From Chionis minor (Eukaryota; Chordata; Aves; Charadriiformes; Chionididae): a DNA stretch of 64,000 nt. The stretch covers positions 404,815-468,814 of the forward strand of contig VZSF01000898.1 in assembly GCA_013398295.1 (NCBI GenBank), in the 5' to 3' direction. Both the position numbers and the translations under genes were made by a program. The notes beneath the pieces are model-generated. The model ran no database searches, was not told where the DNA came from, and saw only the letters and a list, made by a program, of their open reading frames with translations. Shown here in pieces: positions 1 to 12,000 of this stretch (within the stretch, counting starts at the first letter, position 1; every line of letters begins with the position of its first letter).

Positions 1-1732
1 GAAAATCAAGTCCAGCATGTTTCAAACACAAAGATACTCACAAGTAGTGACCATGACACTGGAAATTTTAAATCCTGACATGAAGCGAGCATTTGGTCTC
101 AGGCACAAATCTCATGAAATGTGAGAGAAGCAATAACTAGACAGGCAAATAGCTGGAGGCAAAGGAAGGCATTGTAAAGATGTTAAACTACATGTAATCC
201 CAGTCAATTGCCAAAATATGAGAGGTGAGTTTCTCTGGAAATTGAGAGAAACGCAAAAGCTAAGGCATCCTGTAACTTTGGAGCCAGGAATGTCTGTGTG
301 TAACGTGAGCTCATGAAAAGCTCAGAAAGCAGGGGAAGAACAGTAAAAAGTTAAAGGTTTAGCTGAGAACACAGCCTTTGTTCCATGATACATTTCCTTT
401 GGTGACGCAGCTGGTTGAAGAATGACCATCTATGCCCTCACTGGTCATTCTTGCCTGGGTGCTGCTGTACAGTATCCACCCATTTGTTTCAAGACAGCCT
501 GGGTGCTGTGCTGTGAGCGACCTCGTGGAAAACGTCCAGAAAAGAAAGTAAACTGCACCATAAGGTTGGAGAGCTATGACATGAAGGCAGGAATGAATGG
601 GAAGGGAAGGAAATTCGTGAGCCAGCTTTGATACCAAAGAAGAATTATACCGAGAAAGAGCTGCATTATGAAAAAGCTCTGTGGATTCAGAATGGGTTGG
701 AAAATGGGAAACTGCAAGCCAGTACTATCTTTAAGGAAACATGACTTTGTGTACCTTTCTTTCAGCTAGAAGGAAAACCTCACAAATTTCTTCTAGAGAG
801 TTGTTGCATGCACCATAATTTTCCTGCACAATTTGTTTCTCTAACTGAGCCTAGGCAAAATTTGCCAAGCCATAAGTGACACAATGAAAGAGATGTCAGT
901 AGGGTAAGGGTTAATTAAAAATATAAGTCCCCTTGATATTCAGTGGCCTGAGTGCTTTTAAACCACAGAGAACCAGAAAATGTCTGCCATTTAAAAGTTT
1001 TGAAAGCATCTGGAATTTGAAAATGCTTGTAATACCAAAAATGCAGCTTCTTATCCTGCCTGTCCAGGTGTTCAAAACCATCGAAGTTAATTTATGTGAA
1101 CACATTTTTTTAAGCCTCCAGAGCAGAAAAAATAATTTGGTAGCACTAACATGCATTATTTCAGGGTGCTGGTTTTGCATTAGTGAAAAAGGAAAAAATA
1201 AAATCATACCTTTTCATGGCAATTTTTAATGTGTTATTAAAATGTTTGCTTGTTTCTTCTTCCACGTGTTAATTGAAGTGAACTGGTGCTGATCATCTCC
1301 CCCAGGGGACATTAAGAATTCTTTTACTTCTGTATGCAACTGCAACTGAAGGATACATTTCTCCCAAACTTCTGGAGAAGATCAAATGATGCTCTAATCA
1401 AAGACTACTGATTTTTTAAACATGCTGGACAGACATCTTTTTTTGTCTAGTAGTGCCCAGAAATCTCAAAAAGAGAAGATATGAAATAACACACATTTGT
1501 CCCGAAGAAGACAAAGGTAATTTAATAGCCACCTGTAGATCTAAATACCTGCCAGACAGCAAAAGACCCATAGGTAAACAAAAATTCATCATCATCCTCG
1601 GTATCTTAGACAATTCCCAGAATTTCAGTGGCACTAAAGACTTTCCATTCTGGTCTCCACTGTATCCAATGACAGACAAGTGCTGGTCTTCCTATGACTA
1701 GGAATTTGAACAGTTGCGTGGCGCATACTCAC
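1..1732. other. No exon seen; probable FAM131B intron
   Basis: This stretch lies downstream, in the sense of the minus strand, of the FAM131B microexon. I looked for the next FAM131B exon, which encodes the conserved serine/lysine-rich segment and the region beginning the family's KDHVTKPTA block, and did not see it. The short open frames here have no recognisable domain. I infer intron; the remaining exons should lie left of the window. Confidence 0.5.
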
Positions 1733-1768
1733 ATTGATACCATCCCAGGAGAAATCTGTCCGTGTTTG
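1733..1768 (-). CDS. FAM131B: FAM131B microexon (36 nt)
   Basis: Read on the minus strand, this segment is preceded by a polypyrimidine-TTTAG acceptor (the AG is complementary to 1769-1770) and followed by a GTGAGT donor (1727-1732). It is exactly 36 nt, phase 0 at both ends, and encodes QTRTDFSWDGIN. That is the segment I recall in FAM131B directly after HRPSTE. The preceding exon at 3200-3309 ends with HRPSTE in phase 0, so the two join without a frame change. The exon is too short for ORF-based detection. The match of sequence, phase and both splice sites makes chance unlikely. Confidence 0.9.
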
Positions 1769-3309
1769 CTAAAGAAAGCAAAGAGGGATATTGTGTTAGT
1801 GTAACACACAAGTTGCAAACAACCATGCACCTCTCTAGTAGTTTGCCATGATCAACAGCCGGTACTTCATCTGATGTATTAAAAAAACTTGTGTCTTTCA
1901 AGCTGGTTTCATTCCCTGCTGTTGATTATGGTGTCTGTAGGTGATAGAGAAAGAGACAGAAAAACAAACAACTTTCCATAAGGTCTCCTTTGTTAAATGT
2001 TGCAATGCTGGCACCCCCGCGGGGGAGTTGCATGGCTTTGAGGCTAACACAAGGAGGAGCTACCCTACCTATGTATTTTAAGTATAATACAGCAATTTAC
2101 GTTTTTTTACAATTTTTACAATTATTTTCTGCTGAAATTATTTTCTCTTGTAGTCTTTCATTTTTTCCATTCTGACTCATTTTCCCCTTGCAAACCAGAT
2201 CCATTGCCCATATCAGCTTTTACAGTACCAACTCATAATGCATTTTCTTCAGCTGGAAGGACTCACATCTCAACATCTTGGTTTTGGGATGTGGACACTC
2301 AGGAAAATTTGGATGAACCAATTACACCTACGGTATCCATTCACATAAATCAAAATGTCCACTAAGGTATGGTTGAAGGTTTATGCTCATTTAACTTTTA
2401 GATCTGCATTTGATTTAACTGAATTTTCCATACAAGGTTGCCCGCCACAATTTCTGCCAGGATTCTGTGAAACTCAAAGTTTCTTGGAGTTACATTCCAA
2501 GCCAGCAAGGTACAATAAGGAAATAAAAATACCTATACATTAGCACTTTGGAAGGTTTTGCAAATTTAATGTTATTTGTTAATGTTATTTGTGATTTTTC
2601 AAATACTACATGTTTAAAATAGCTTTGGCCTTTTTATTAATCATGTCTGCATACTCTGAACCTTACAGAGCTGAAAATTCAGGTACCTAAGACTGCAGAA
2701 GCTGCAATAACTCACAACAGATGAACCAGCTCTTAAGATACTGCATGGAAAATCAATTGGCAGTAAGTTCCTAGTAAATGCATCCCTAAAAATCAAAATG
2801 GAGACTAATGTGTTTCTTCAAAAGATTTTATGGCTGTGCTGCAGAAGCTGTGACAGACATAGTGTTGGACATTTCAATGTATCCGTGATTCAAGGAATGC
2901 AGACCTACAGGCTTGTCAGAACTGCCACAGTTTTATCTATGTTCTGTTACACTTCAGTCATGAGTCGTTAAAAGCACTTTCATTTACAAATTCTTACTCT
3001 CTATGGATATTCTGAAGTGAATGACTCAACTCTATTCAATTCAAGCCAAACTGCACAGATATGAAAGACTGATCCTTGGGTGCACACTGTCATTCTGGTT
3101 GCCTCCCAGATGATGCCCTAGTGACGCACAATTTTGAAATCAGAAAGAACTGAAACTTTCTGATCCCCCTTGCTAAGCGGCTCTGAGACAGGCACTCACC
3201 TCAGTGGAAGGTCGATGAAAGCTGCTGCCATGCAGTGAACTGGTGCTATCCATATTGATTTGGTCCACATCTTTAAGCCCCTTCCAGTCTACCGCTATCA
3301 CTTCATTTC
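1733..3309 (-). CDS. FAM131B: FAM131B, partial gene (two internal coding exons)
   Basis: Two minus-strand exons (3200-3309 and 1733-1768) splice in frame to a 48-codon stretch running from NEVIAVDWKG to SWDGIN. This agrees with the N-terminal part of vertebrate FAM131B as I recall it; the paralogues FAM131A and FAM131C differ here. The protein has no well-established biochemical function, so none is given. A first exon encoding a short MGC-type N terminus, which could be myristoylated, is expected at higher coordinates but was not found; the CpG island with the assembly gap near 26 kb is a candidate place. The C-terminal exons are expected left of the window. The neighbour ZYX on the opposite strand matches the human gene order. 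Confidence 0.88.
1769..3199 (-). other. FAM131B intron between the 110-nt exon and the microexon
   Basis: The interval is bounded by a GTGAGT donor at its high end and a TTTAG acceptor at its low end on the minus strand. It is AT-rich, with short open frames only. I saw no repeat family or further exon in it. Confidence 0.8.
3200..3309 (-). CDS. FAM131B: FAM131B coding exon (110 nt)
   Basis: On the minus strand a CCCACAG acceptor (AG complementary to 3310-3311) opens the exon and a GTGAGT donor (3194-3199) closes it. Two bases complete a split glycine codon; 36 codons follow, from NEVIAVDWKGLKDVDQIN to HRPSTE, ending in phase 0. The internal methionine in the DQINMDST context is the start codon used by shorter FAM131B isoforms as I recall them, so this exon may carry an alternative start. 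Upstream of the acceptor the frame stays open for a few codons, but that sequence looks intronic. Sequence, splice sites and phase all agree, so confidence is high. Confidence 0.93.
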
Positions 3310-5690
3310 CTGTGGGAAAGTATCTAGTCAGATTTCTGAATGCCACTACAATTTGTTCTAGCATTCTTAGGCCAAGTCAGCTCAGCATACAGGAGAATCA
3401 CTGAGTTTAAGGCCACAATAGCATTAAATCAGACCTTCCGATTTTAATATGACCACCTGTATATCATCAATTATTACACTTCACACAGTTATCTCCATAC
3501 AAAGACCTGAAAGCATTCATGCTTTTCTCAAGCGTAATGTATGCTTGGCTAAAGCGCAGCTCACCAGAAAAATGATGTGAGACAGAAAGAACCTTTGATA
3601 TCCTGCCCCAATATTAAACCATCATCACTTAAAAAGGCATTTCTCCTTTCTCATTTGAATCAGTCTGACATCAACTTAGAGCTACTGGTGCCCTTGCTTT
3701 GCTGTTCTCAGCAAGATTAAGATATTTCTAATACCTGCCATTACATTTCAGGGAAGTTATTCACACACTTGCTTTTCTTCCTGACAAACTAACCAAACTA
3801 AGACCTTCAGGTTTCTTACTGTAAAGCATTTTTCCATCCTCCTTAGTAAATCTGTGTCTCTTTTAAAAAGACATCTCAAATTTTCCAGTTCTTCAAAATG
3901 TGGATCTAAAAGCATAGACAGTAATGCAGCACTGCTCTCATCCATTTTGCTAGTAAAGTTAAAACTTACTTGCTGCTCCTCATCACATTAACACATTGTG
4001 CCCTAACTTTGCAGTAGATTGTCACACTCAGCTGTTTGGTCACTCAGATGCCTATGCATTTTGCACAGCTTTTTGGGATTTTTACCCATTCAAAAGCAGA
4101 GTCTGTGCCATCTGATTTTAGATGCATTTTAATACTACTCAAAGGATCAAGTAAAATTAAATATTAATACATAAAATAGAAATTATAAAATTAAATTAAT
4201 AAAGATAAAAAATAAGATTATTAAATAAGATTAAATTGTAATGAAAGTGAAACTAAATGCAAGGTAACACATTTTAAATAGTCAGCCATGTAATCAGGAC
4301 TGCTCTGTGTGACTGCCCTGTCCAGTAAGCAATTTACTGTGTCTTCAGCCTTTGTGCCACCCTCAAACTCCATTAAAAGTTATTTGCTCCCATTGATGAA
4401 GGAAAGGTTGTACTGTGTTTAAATCCGAGCCTTTTCGAACCTGGCAAGAAACATAGCTCCCAAAATGATCATCTGTTCCTGGGATCAATTCAGCAATCTC
4501 TAGTCTATTTGAAATACATGCCATTGAATGTGAATCGTTCTATTTTCATTAGCTGTTAGCTTTGTATTTACTCCTTACAGCAAATTTCTCCTCCACAGAC
4601 AGATGCAAACCCCCTTGCTCATTCTAGCAGCTCTGGCACATTTACACTGGTTCATCACTGCAGTTCCCAAGTAGAAATGAGATGCCGTGCTCCACCCTGC
4701 GCAGGCCTGCAGGAGGCATGTAGGCACTTATGGGTGGGCACTCATCAGAATTCAAAATGCAAAACAATAATTCGGTCCCTTAAAAAGGCCAAACATGGCA
4801 AGATGAAAACCAGAAGAAAGCAAATGCTATTTGAGTTGGTGCCCACCACACCTTCACATCTCACGATTTTCTGCTGTGCAAGATGATCTCTCTCTGAAAG
4901 AACCAAGGCCTATTTTCCCCTCCACACACACACACGTTTCTGTTCATCAGGATAATTAGAACCAACCAAGTGCTTTAATAGCATCCCCCACATGCTTCTG
5001 ACTATGCTGAGTAAGGCTGCTGTTCCTTCAGCTGCAGGAATCTGCAACTCAGGGAGAGAGAAAGAAAAAGGAGGTTCCTCTACGGTATGCTACAAAAGTG
5101 AGTGTAGAAGTCAGACACAGCCACACTTCAGAAGGAGACAGGACATGGCTATGATGAGCACAACAAAGACCACTTTTTAAGGCTTGTGATACTCTTGACA
5201 GATTTTCTTGACAAGCACATGCATGCATTTGGCCCTACTGAGCTCAATTATTTATTTCTAATTGTGATTGCTACTAACCACAATTAATTCATGAGCTATG
5301 AGTGTAGAGCCGAATTTGTGTTAAATTCTGAAATTGGCTGCCTTCTGCAGGATCCCCCTTTGCACGTCATAATGTTCGGTTGTGTGACAAAAGCTCATCT
5401 GCACACCCACAAAGCAGCACAGGGAGAGGACAGCAGGAGGGGGAACCTAAACAGCACCCTGCTGGGCTGCTCCTAGACCCATCCCAGGAGCCATTATCCC
5501 ACCAAAGGCCCATCTTCACAAGTCCTGGGAGCACAGGAGCACAATGGCAGGTGGGAACCCAATTATGAACTCACAAGAAGGGACCACCTGTCCGGGCCCC
5601 TCCCAGGACGTTCCAGGACAGCCTCAGCCCCAGCGTCCAGGGGAAAGCCCATCAAGATCAGTCAGGGGAAAGACTTTCAGAAGCAGCTTT
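3310..5690. other. Gene-free AT-rich stretch (probable FAM131B intron)
   Basis: I see no exon with supported splice sites and no recognisable repeat. There is a very A/T-rich patch around 4150-4250 and a short CA run near 4925-4940. Open frames are short and show no domain. Confidence 0.45.
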
Positions 5691-5699
5691 GTAACTGAG

Positions 5700-6625
5700 G
5701 GGAACAGTTACTGCCTAGCAGCATGGGACCCATTATGGGATGCAGGAGGAGAATATTTAGGGATGGTGCTAGATTTATTTGATGTTTCGGGGAAGAACCA
5801 ATGGCAGGGAAAGGGAAGAATCTAGGTGGCTTGGGGAGAAACAAATGTGAGAAAATAGATAAAGGCATAAAAGGGGCTGGTAGCATGTAAACAGGTTGTT
5901 GATCACGACGGTTGTCTGGCCACGCCCCGCACTTACTTTGTGCAGTCTGTCCTGTCTTCTTGTTAAATTCCATTTCTAACTATTTTCTGGTGTCTATTCT
6001 GGGTGCACGTTTTATGATGAAGGTCTAAGTGCCAGGAACTGGAGAGACCAGAGTATGTGAAATCAACCTGAGCGAGTGAGGGCGCCTGAATGAGTGTGTG
6101 ATCACTAGCCAAAATTAAGGGGAAGTGATCTGGGTGCCAGACATGTACCCCTGAGGGTGAGAGCACAGGGTGAGCTGGGGGGATCAGGCGACCTGTCACG
6201 GAGCTCTGTGTGTACGTATCTGTCAGTGATGGGTCTGTACCATCAACTGCAGCGTGGCTGTGGCCTTGGGGGCTGCTACGTCCAGGTGCCAGCAACTGGG
6301 GAGACTGGGATCCAGGAGCAGCTACAGGGCAGACTGAGTAGCCCTGCTACAGGAGGGATCCGTGCTGCACAGAGTGGATCTCCACCATGATCAACCAGAG
6401 ATAAGAGCAGGAGGAGGCTGTTGGTGCTGTTTGTGTGAGTGATGAGTATGTCTGCCTGTGCTGATCTGTGTGGCTGGCATATATCCACATAGATGTATGT
6501 ATATATATGTGTTGCGTGTTTACGTGTATGCATACTGGGAGTACAAGCTCAGTCTGGCTACTGGCTGCACCTGGGGGCAGGGAGCTGCAGCAGCCCCACC
6601 TCTGTTGGTCTGCCAGATTCATCTC
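5700..6625 (+). repeat. LTR-like dispersed repeat, copy 1
   Basis: This segment is collinear with 56060-57055. Blocks shared in the same order include TTATGGGATG, AAGGGGCTGG, a GGTCTAA-TGCCAG-AACTGG block (6021-6043), a TGATCA-CCAGAGA block near 6389, a TA/TG-rich microsatellite (about 6494-6517) and CTACTGGCTG-ACCTG (about 6555-6572). A TATA-like ATAAAAG lies at about 5867. About 1 kb without coding capacity and with a TATA-like box suggests a solo LTR of an old endogenous retrovirus, but I cannot name the family. It may equally be another non-coding dispersed repeat. Confidence 0.5.
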
Positions 6626-6784
6626 TGATAGCACATAAGGGCACTTGAGGGTGTGGACCAGAGCTTCCCAGCAGGTTTAGAGATATCTCCACCCCCAGGG
6701 CTGGGCTACCAAGGTTTTCTCTAAATCCTGTCAGGGGATGGGCCTCTCACCCCCTCTGTCTGGAGAGTACAGCTGCAACTAGCC

Positions 6785-7086
6785 CACTCTGAGCAAATAC
6801 CTCTCCCAAGTAACAAGCAATAGGACAAGAGGAAATGGCCTCAAGTTGTGCCAGGGGAGGTTTAGGTTGGATATTAGGAAAAACTTCTTTACAGAAAGGG
6901 TTATCAAGCATTGGAACAGGCTGCCCAGGGAGGTGGTGGAATCGCCGTCCCTGGAGGTATTTAAAAGATGGGTAAACGTGGCGCTGGGGGACATGGTTTA
7001 GGGGTGGTTTTGGCATAGGTTTATGGTTGGACTCGATGATCTTGAAGGTGTCTTCCAACCCAAATGATTCTATGATTCTATGATTC
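6785..7086 (+). mobile_element. CR1 LINE, 3' end fragment
   Basis: This is a 5'-truncated CR1 non-LTR retrotransposon in plus orientation. It shows the characteristic CR1 3' UTR: a conserved block with GGCTGCCCAGGGAGGTGG, the TGATCTTGAAGGTG-CTTCCAACC block, and a terminal run of ATGATTCT-type octamers with no poly-A tail. It looks closer to consensus than the other CR1 copies in the window, so it is probably the youngest. It has no coding capacity. Confidence 0.95.
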
Positions 7087-7089
7087 AAA

Positions 7090-10000
7090 TACTTCTTTTA
7101 TCACTGCATAAAGCCTAAGCACGTCATTGCTACCTTCTACCCAACCTTTGATTACCTTTTGTCCTCCCCATTGGAGAGCAGTTTCTTTTCTTTCTGTTTT
7201 GTTTCATGGAGCTGTGACAGACTGCACTACCACCTATCAGACTGGCCATCTTGAGTCCACAAAGCGAGAGGGAGGTTTGGGGTGTGCTTGGGTTCAAGCG
7301 AGAGGTACAAGGCCTTAGTGGTCCAGCTCATGGGTTGCCCATTCCTAGCGTGGCTGGAGACCTCTTAGATTTGGGGCCAAAGCAAAACCTTCTAGGGGCT
7401 ATTAATATCTCTAGCAAACAGAAGTGATAGATAGAACTCTGAAAGCCCAGTTGTCAGTCCCAGGTGCATCAGCTGTAAGGTTTGGTTGTAGTTTAGAATC
7501 AAATACATTTGTATTCGGTCTCCCTTGAACAGGGAAGGGGTAAAGGGGAGAAGAAAGGGGTACTGCCGGGAAGTGCAAATCTACAGAGGGCAAGTATGGG
7601 AAGGAGTAGAGGGGTTGACTGTGATCAGGGTGAGCTGAGGGATCAACAGAGGTCAGTGGGAGGATGAAACTGGAGTTAAGAGCAGAGCGGGAGCCTGTCC
7701 CTGCATATTGCAGTCCAGCTGCCTGTAGAAGCAGCCTGTGCTCCTTCCCTCCATCTGCAACCCTTCACACTAGAAGGGGAGGGCTGGGGCCTTCCTGCCA
7801 CAGAGCTGATCAAGACAGTGATGCTGGAGAGGCAGGAGATGCCACCACTCCAAAGCAGAAGACTGCTGTACAGAAGCCTTCAGTGCAGGTAGCTGTCATG
7901 TCCGTTTTATCTTTGTTTACCCTAGGTTTTTTTCCTGTACTTTCAGCTGTTTCGGAGCATCGTGCTGTGGCCCTTCTGTAAGTCCAGATAGACATCTTAG
8001 CACACAGTGCAAAACAGGCTGCTGCACTGCTCTGCGAATGCCCTGCAAAGACCCTCCTGGCCAAAGAGAGAGACCAACCTCAGGGAGTCTGGTGCTCAGC
8101 ACATGCAACTTAGCAGCCACAAAGTTTGGCAAACGACAGTCAACCTTTGCTTTCAATTCTGCTAGCCCACTCATAGTTTCCATTAAGTGTTAGACTATGG
8201 AAAATACTATTCTAACAGATGGTGGCATCAAATGGTTGAAGAGCATTAACATTTGTCTCAAAGTCCACATCTGTTCCATAACAGTAGAACTAAAACCCTA
8301 CAAAGTTTATTTATTACTGTTTTTCTACAGTTGAAATATTGCATCTACCTAGAAAAGGAAAGAGAACGAGTAACATGTGATCGTTGCACTATAGTTGCAT
8401 GCACTATAGTCATAAAGACTGAATAATTATTGAAAATTCTTGGTCTAAACAGTTTCACATGTACTAAGAAAGAAATAAATATATTGTGAGAAAATAACTC
8501 TTTAATATCTGTTAAATGCTTTTAAATGCAGTAATATCTTCTGAAGAGTTACATTACACACTGGCTGAAAAGGAAATCTCTAGGTTCTAATTCACCCTGG
8601 GCCTGGGGCAATGTTAGTTCCTCTTATTGAAAGTTGGATAAAGGTTAGTAGGTCTTTTTCTCTTCTGCTAGAAACGGCGAGAGCAACATTAATCCATAGA
8701 CATGAAAGATCAAGTTCTGCTCTGACAGATGGAAGGAAAGAAATACGGAAAATCAGAAAGAAGTATGCACAGTGAAGTGAAAAAAGAGAAACTAAAAGCA
8801 GTACATTATATTGTGGCATTGTTTTTGTCCAACCTCTTGGCAACCTCTTTCTCCCTTCAGTTAGTACGCATTTTTTTTCTTTTGTAGTGGTACATTCCTT
8901 CTCCAATATAATTTCTTTTATCTATTTTCCATTCCAGCTTCTGCTAATTGTCATGACCATTGCATTTGTAATTCTATCATCAATCACCTCTTACAGAACA
9001 GTATTTTCTCCTCTCCATATAGAGCTGATTAAACACTTTAAAACATGAGTGGGTCATAAAGCTAATTATAAAGTGGAATTTTTAAAAACACATGCTACTG
9101 AATTTCTCATTGAAATGTTCTGAAATGAGATGATGAAATTTGAAAGATAACCAAGTTTCTGATTTCCTTGTCATTGTTTCTGTATGGTGTGTACAGAAAG
9201 GATACAGCGGGCTTTAATTTTCATTGAAGTTTTTTAAGACTTCTTGATTTTTTTAAAAAATGTTATTATTTGGTTTGGGTTTTTTTAACATCATAAGTTC
9301 CATTCTTGCTCTGGAAGGCTCTGAGTCTTCTAGATGATCTGAAGAGCAAGTAGGAAGCCAATGACGTGAAGCAGTGAGATAAAACCAAAGCAGTTAAAAT
9401 ACACAAATACATTAAGCCACACTGTTTGCAGATCATGGTTGCTTTGTATTTTTAACATAAATTTGACAAAAAAACTTGAACAAACACTCATCAGAAAAAG
9501 ATATCTCCATCACAGCCAAAGTAATGTTCCAACTTAAGTCCTCTAAGCCTTTGGGGGAAAAGTATCATGCCTCTTTCTGTTACGGCACTGTTAAGGTAAA
9601 AATCAAGATTTATTTTTATGTTGAGCCTTTCTAAATAATAAAGATGAAAAACATTTAATGAGGAAAAAAGATGGAGGAAAGAGAATATCCTTTTCCCCAC
9701 TTTTTTTTTTTTAGCATTGTAACTGTGCATTCTCAGAAATTAGAAGATGCGTGTACATTCCCAAGTAATATGAAATAATGACCATTTTGATAAATGCACT
9801 GGAATATGCAAGAAGGCATCTGAATGACTATATCCCACCTTGCTGATCTAATATTACTACTTTTTTTCCTATTTCAGTGTCTCATTTTGCCACATACTTT
9901 AATTTGTCATGCAGACACAGAATTTCTTAGTTGGACATGTTTTCATTTTCGTTGCATTTCTGTGATTATAGTAAATTGATCTTATTTTGAATCACTTACT

Positions 10001-12000
10001 ACTTAATCTAAACAAGCCCATTCTCCTTGGGTTTCCTCTTGACATTTTCTCAATTCCTATTTCCAGCGTGTATTCGTTGAGGCTATATTTAGTACTTGTG
10101 CCTGCATTTTGTTTGTTTAACAAGGTGTATGCTTGAATCAGGCATCTGCATCTATGCAGAAGCATTTAATAAGCTATTTTGTTGTAACTTCTGTGCTAAT
10201 TTTTCTTCTCTATTTTGTTCCACGCTAAGTAGACTAATACAGCTTTAGAGTCTTAAATTCTGCTTTTTCCTTCCTGACATGATGCTAGTGAAGATGTACA
10301 CCATATACCAAATAAGTATTTTTGTCAATTGCTTTCTGATGTGTCATTCCAATTAACGTCAGAAGAAACATGTTAATTAAACAGTGAATTTCCAGCACCA
10401 CTATTATCCATTGTTTAGCAAACTTTCTTCTGTTTCCCAAACTTTACCTTCCAGCAGAGTAGAAAAATTATCGTTCAATATTGGTAGCTAACACTAATGT
10501 TGGTAAAGACCAATATTTAGAGTAAATGGTTTGATTATTCTTTTCCATTCCCTTCTTTTCCCTGAACAACTAAGAAAACAACAAATGTAATTGCAGTAAT
10601 TAGGACCAGTCTTTAAATTGTTCTTTCCCTGATATCAATTTTCATTATAGTCATGGGAATGTAGTATCTTTGTCGAACACATCATCACGTCCTGTCAAAT
10701 GTCATTAAAATAAAAGCAGTTGAAGCCACTGGGAAGGACTGAGAGATGGATGGATAGTATAGTCATAGAAACCTTTATCTTCCCTGCATGCTTTACAGAG
10801 AGCCATTCAAAGCTAGCCAAAAGATCAACATCAAGGAAAGAAACAAACCGCTGTCAGGTGTCCCTGAGGCGAACCTCAGAGGAAGGTGTTCCAATTCTCC
10901 CAGGTGAAGCTGAGAAATCAATCAACCTGAGTTATTCACATAACTGTGTAAGTATTCTAGCTTGTAATTCATGAGGAAACACAGGAATTAGTTAGCTGCT
11001 CTTGGCACCTACCAATAGAGTCATTTGTGGAAGACGAACAGAAAAGTCTGTTTTCATGGATGAGACAGGGCTGAACAGTTTGGTGCTCATCAAGACAGAA
11101 ATGTATTGGTCTCCACAAAACAGATGTCTGAAATTTTTGATCAAAATTGAAAACACTTAGAGCTCTGAGATATTTGGAAGATTAGGAATCAGACAGGCAG
11201 TTCTCAGGATCTTTGCTTTGGATTTGGGTAATCTAAATTCTTCTCCAGACCATTCCGCCTCTTTCTGCAGGTAGGTCTCTTTTTAGAGCTGATTAGGAAA
11301 TAGAATTAATGAACAAAGCTCCAACACCAACATTTTTCGTCTTGACTGGAAACACTTTCAAACCAATACTAAAGGCTACTGCATACCATGTCCTCACAAC
11401 TAAAAGGAGATGAACAAAGAGCTTAATGTTAGAACCAGGCAGTTCTGTTCTAAGAAACAGTCGTGTCATCCAAGCTAAGGAGGTACTGCAAAACAAAACA
11501 CATCCAATTAACACAATTTTAAAAAAAAACCTCAAAGCCCTGTCTCATTTGCAGAGCAAGTATCAGCCAGCATGAACAGTGGCGATGGGTTTATCCTCAT
11601 TCTTCGCTGCTTCTCTGAAGTGCAGAGAATGTGTCCCCAGGGGCCTCATTCAGCACAGTAAGTATGAAAACGTCAATATGAACTGAGGTAGCAGCCCTTT
11701 TTTACTGGTCTATAGTCAACATTACAGAAGTAATATGCAGCAGGCAACTTCATATGCTGCTCTCCCTATCTGTTTAAATTTTAATCTTTGTGGCCAGCAT
11801 ACCACATGGGCACTGTCCTAGAGCCTAAGAATACCATTAGTTGTGACATCTGTGTCACATAGTTTCACCTCTACCAGTAGGGAAGAAGAACCATCCCAAA
11901 ATACTCCTCGGGAGTCAACCAGCAAATCACAATGCACCTTTCTCCCTGAACTCCCTTCCCTGCATCCTGGAGCAGGAAGAGAAATGTGTCATTACCACCA
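7090..12000. other. Gene-free stretch, nothing recognised
   Basis: Mostly AT-rich sequence (especially 8.2-11.5 kb) with homopolymer runs. No exon with paired splice sites in a sensible frame, RNA gene or recognisable mobile element was found. If the FAM131B first exon lies near 26 kb, this is intron sequence. Confidence 0.4.

Noticed and set aside
1416..1679. Minus-strand frame tested as the next FAM131B exon
   Set aside because: Its translation does not resemble the expected FAM131B sequence, and it is not flanked by fitting splice sites.
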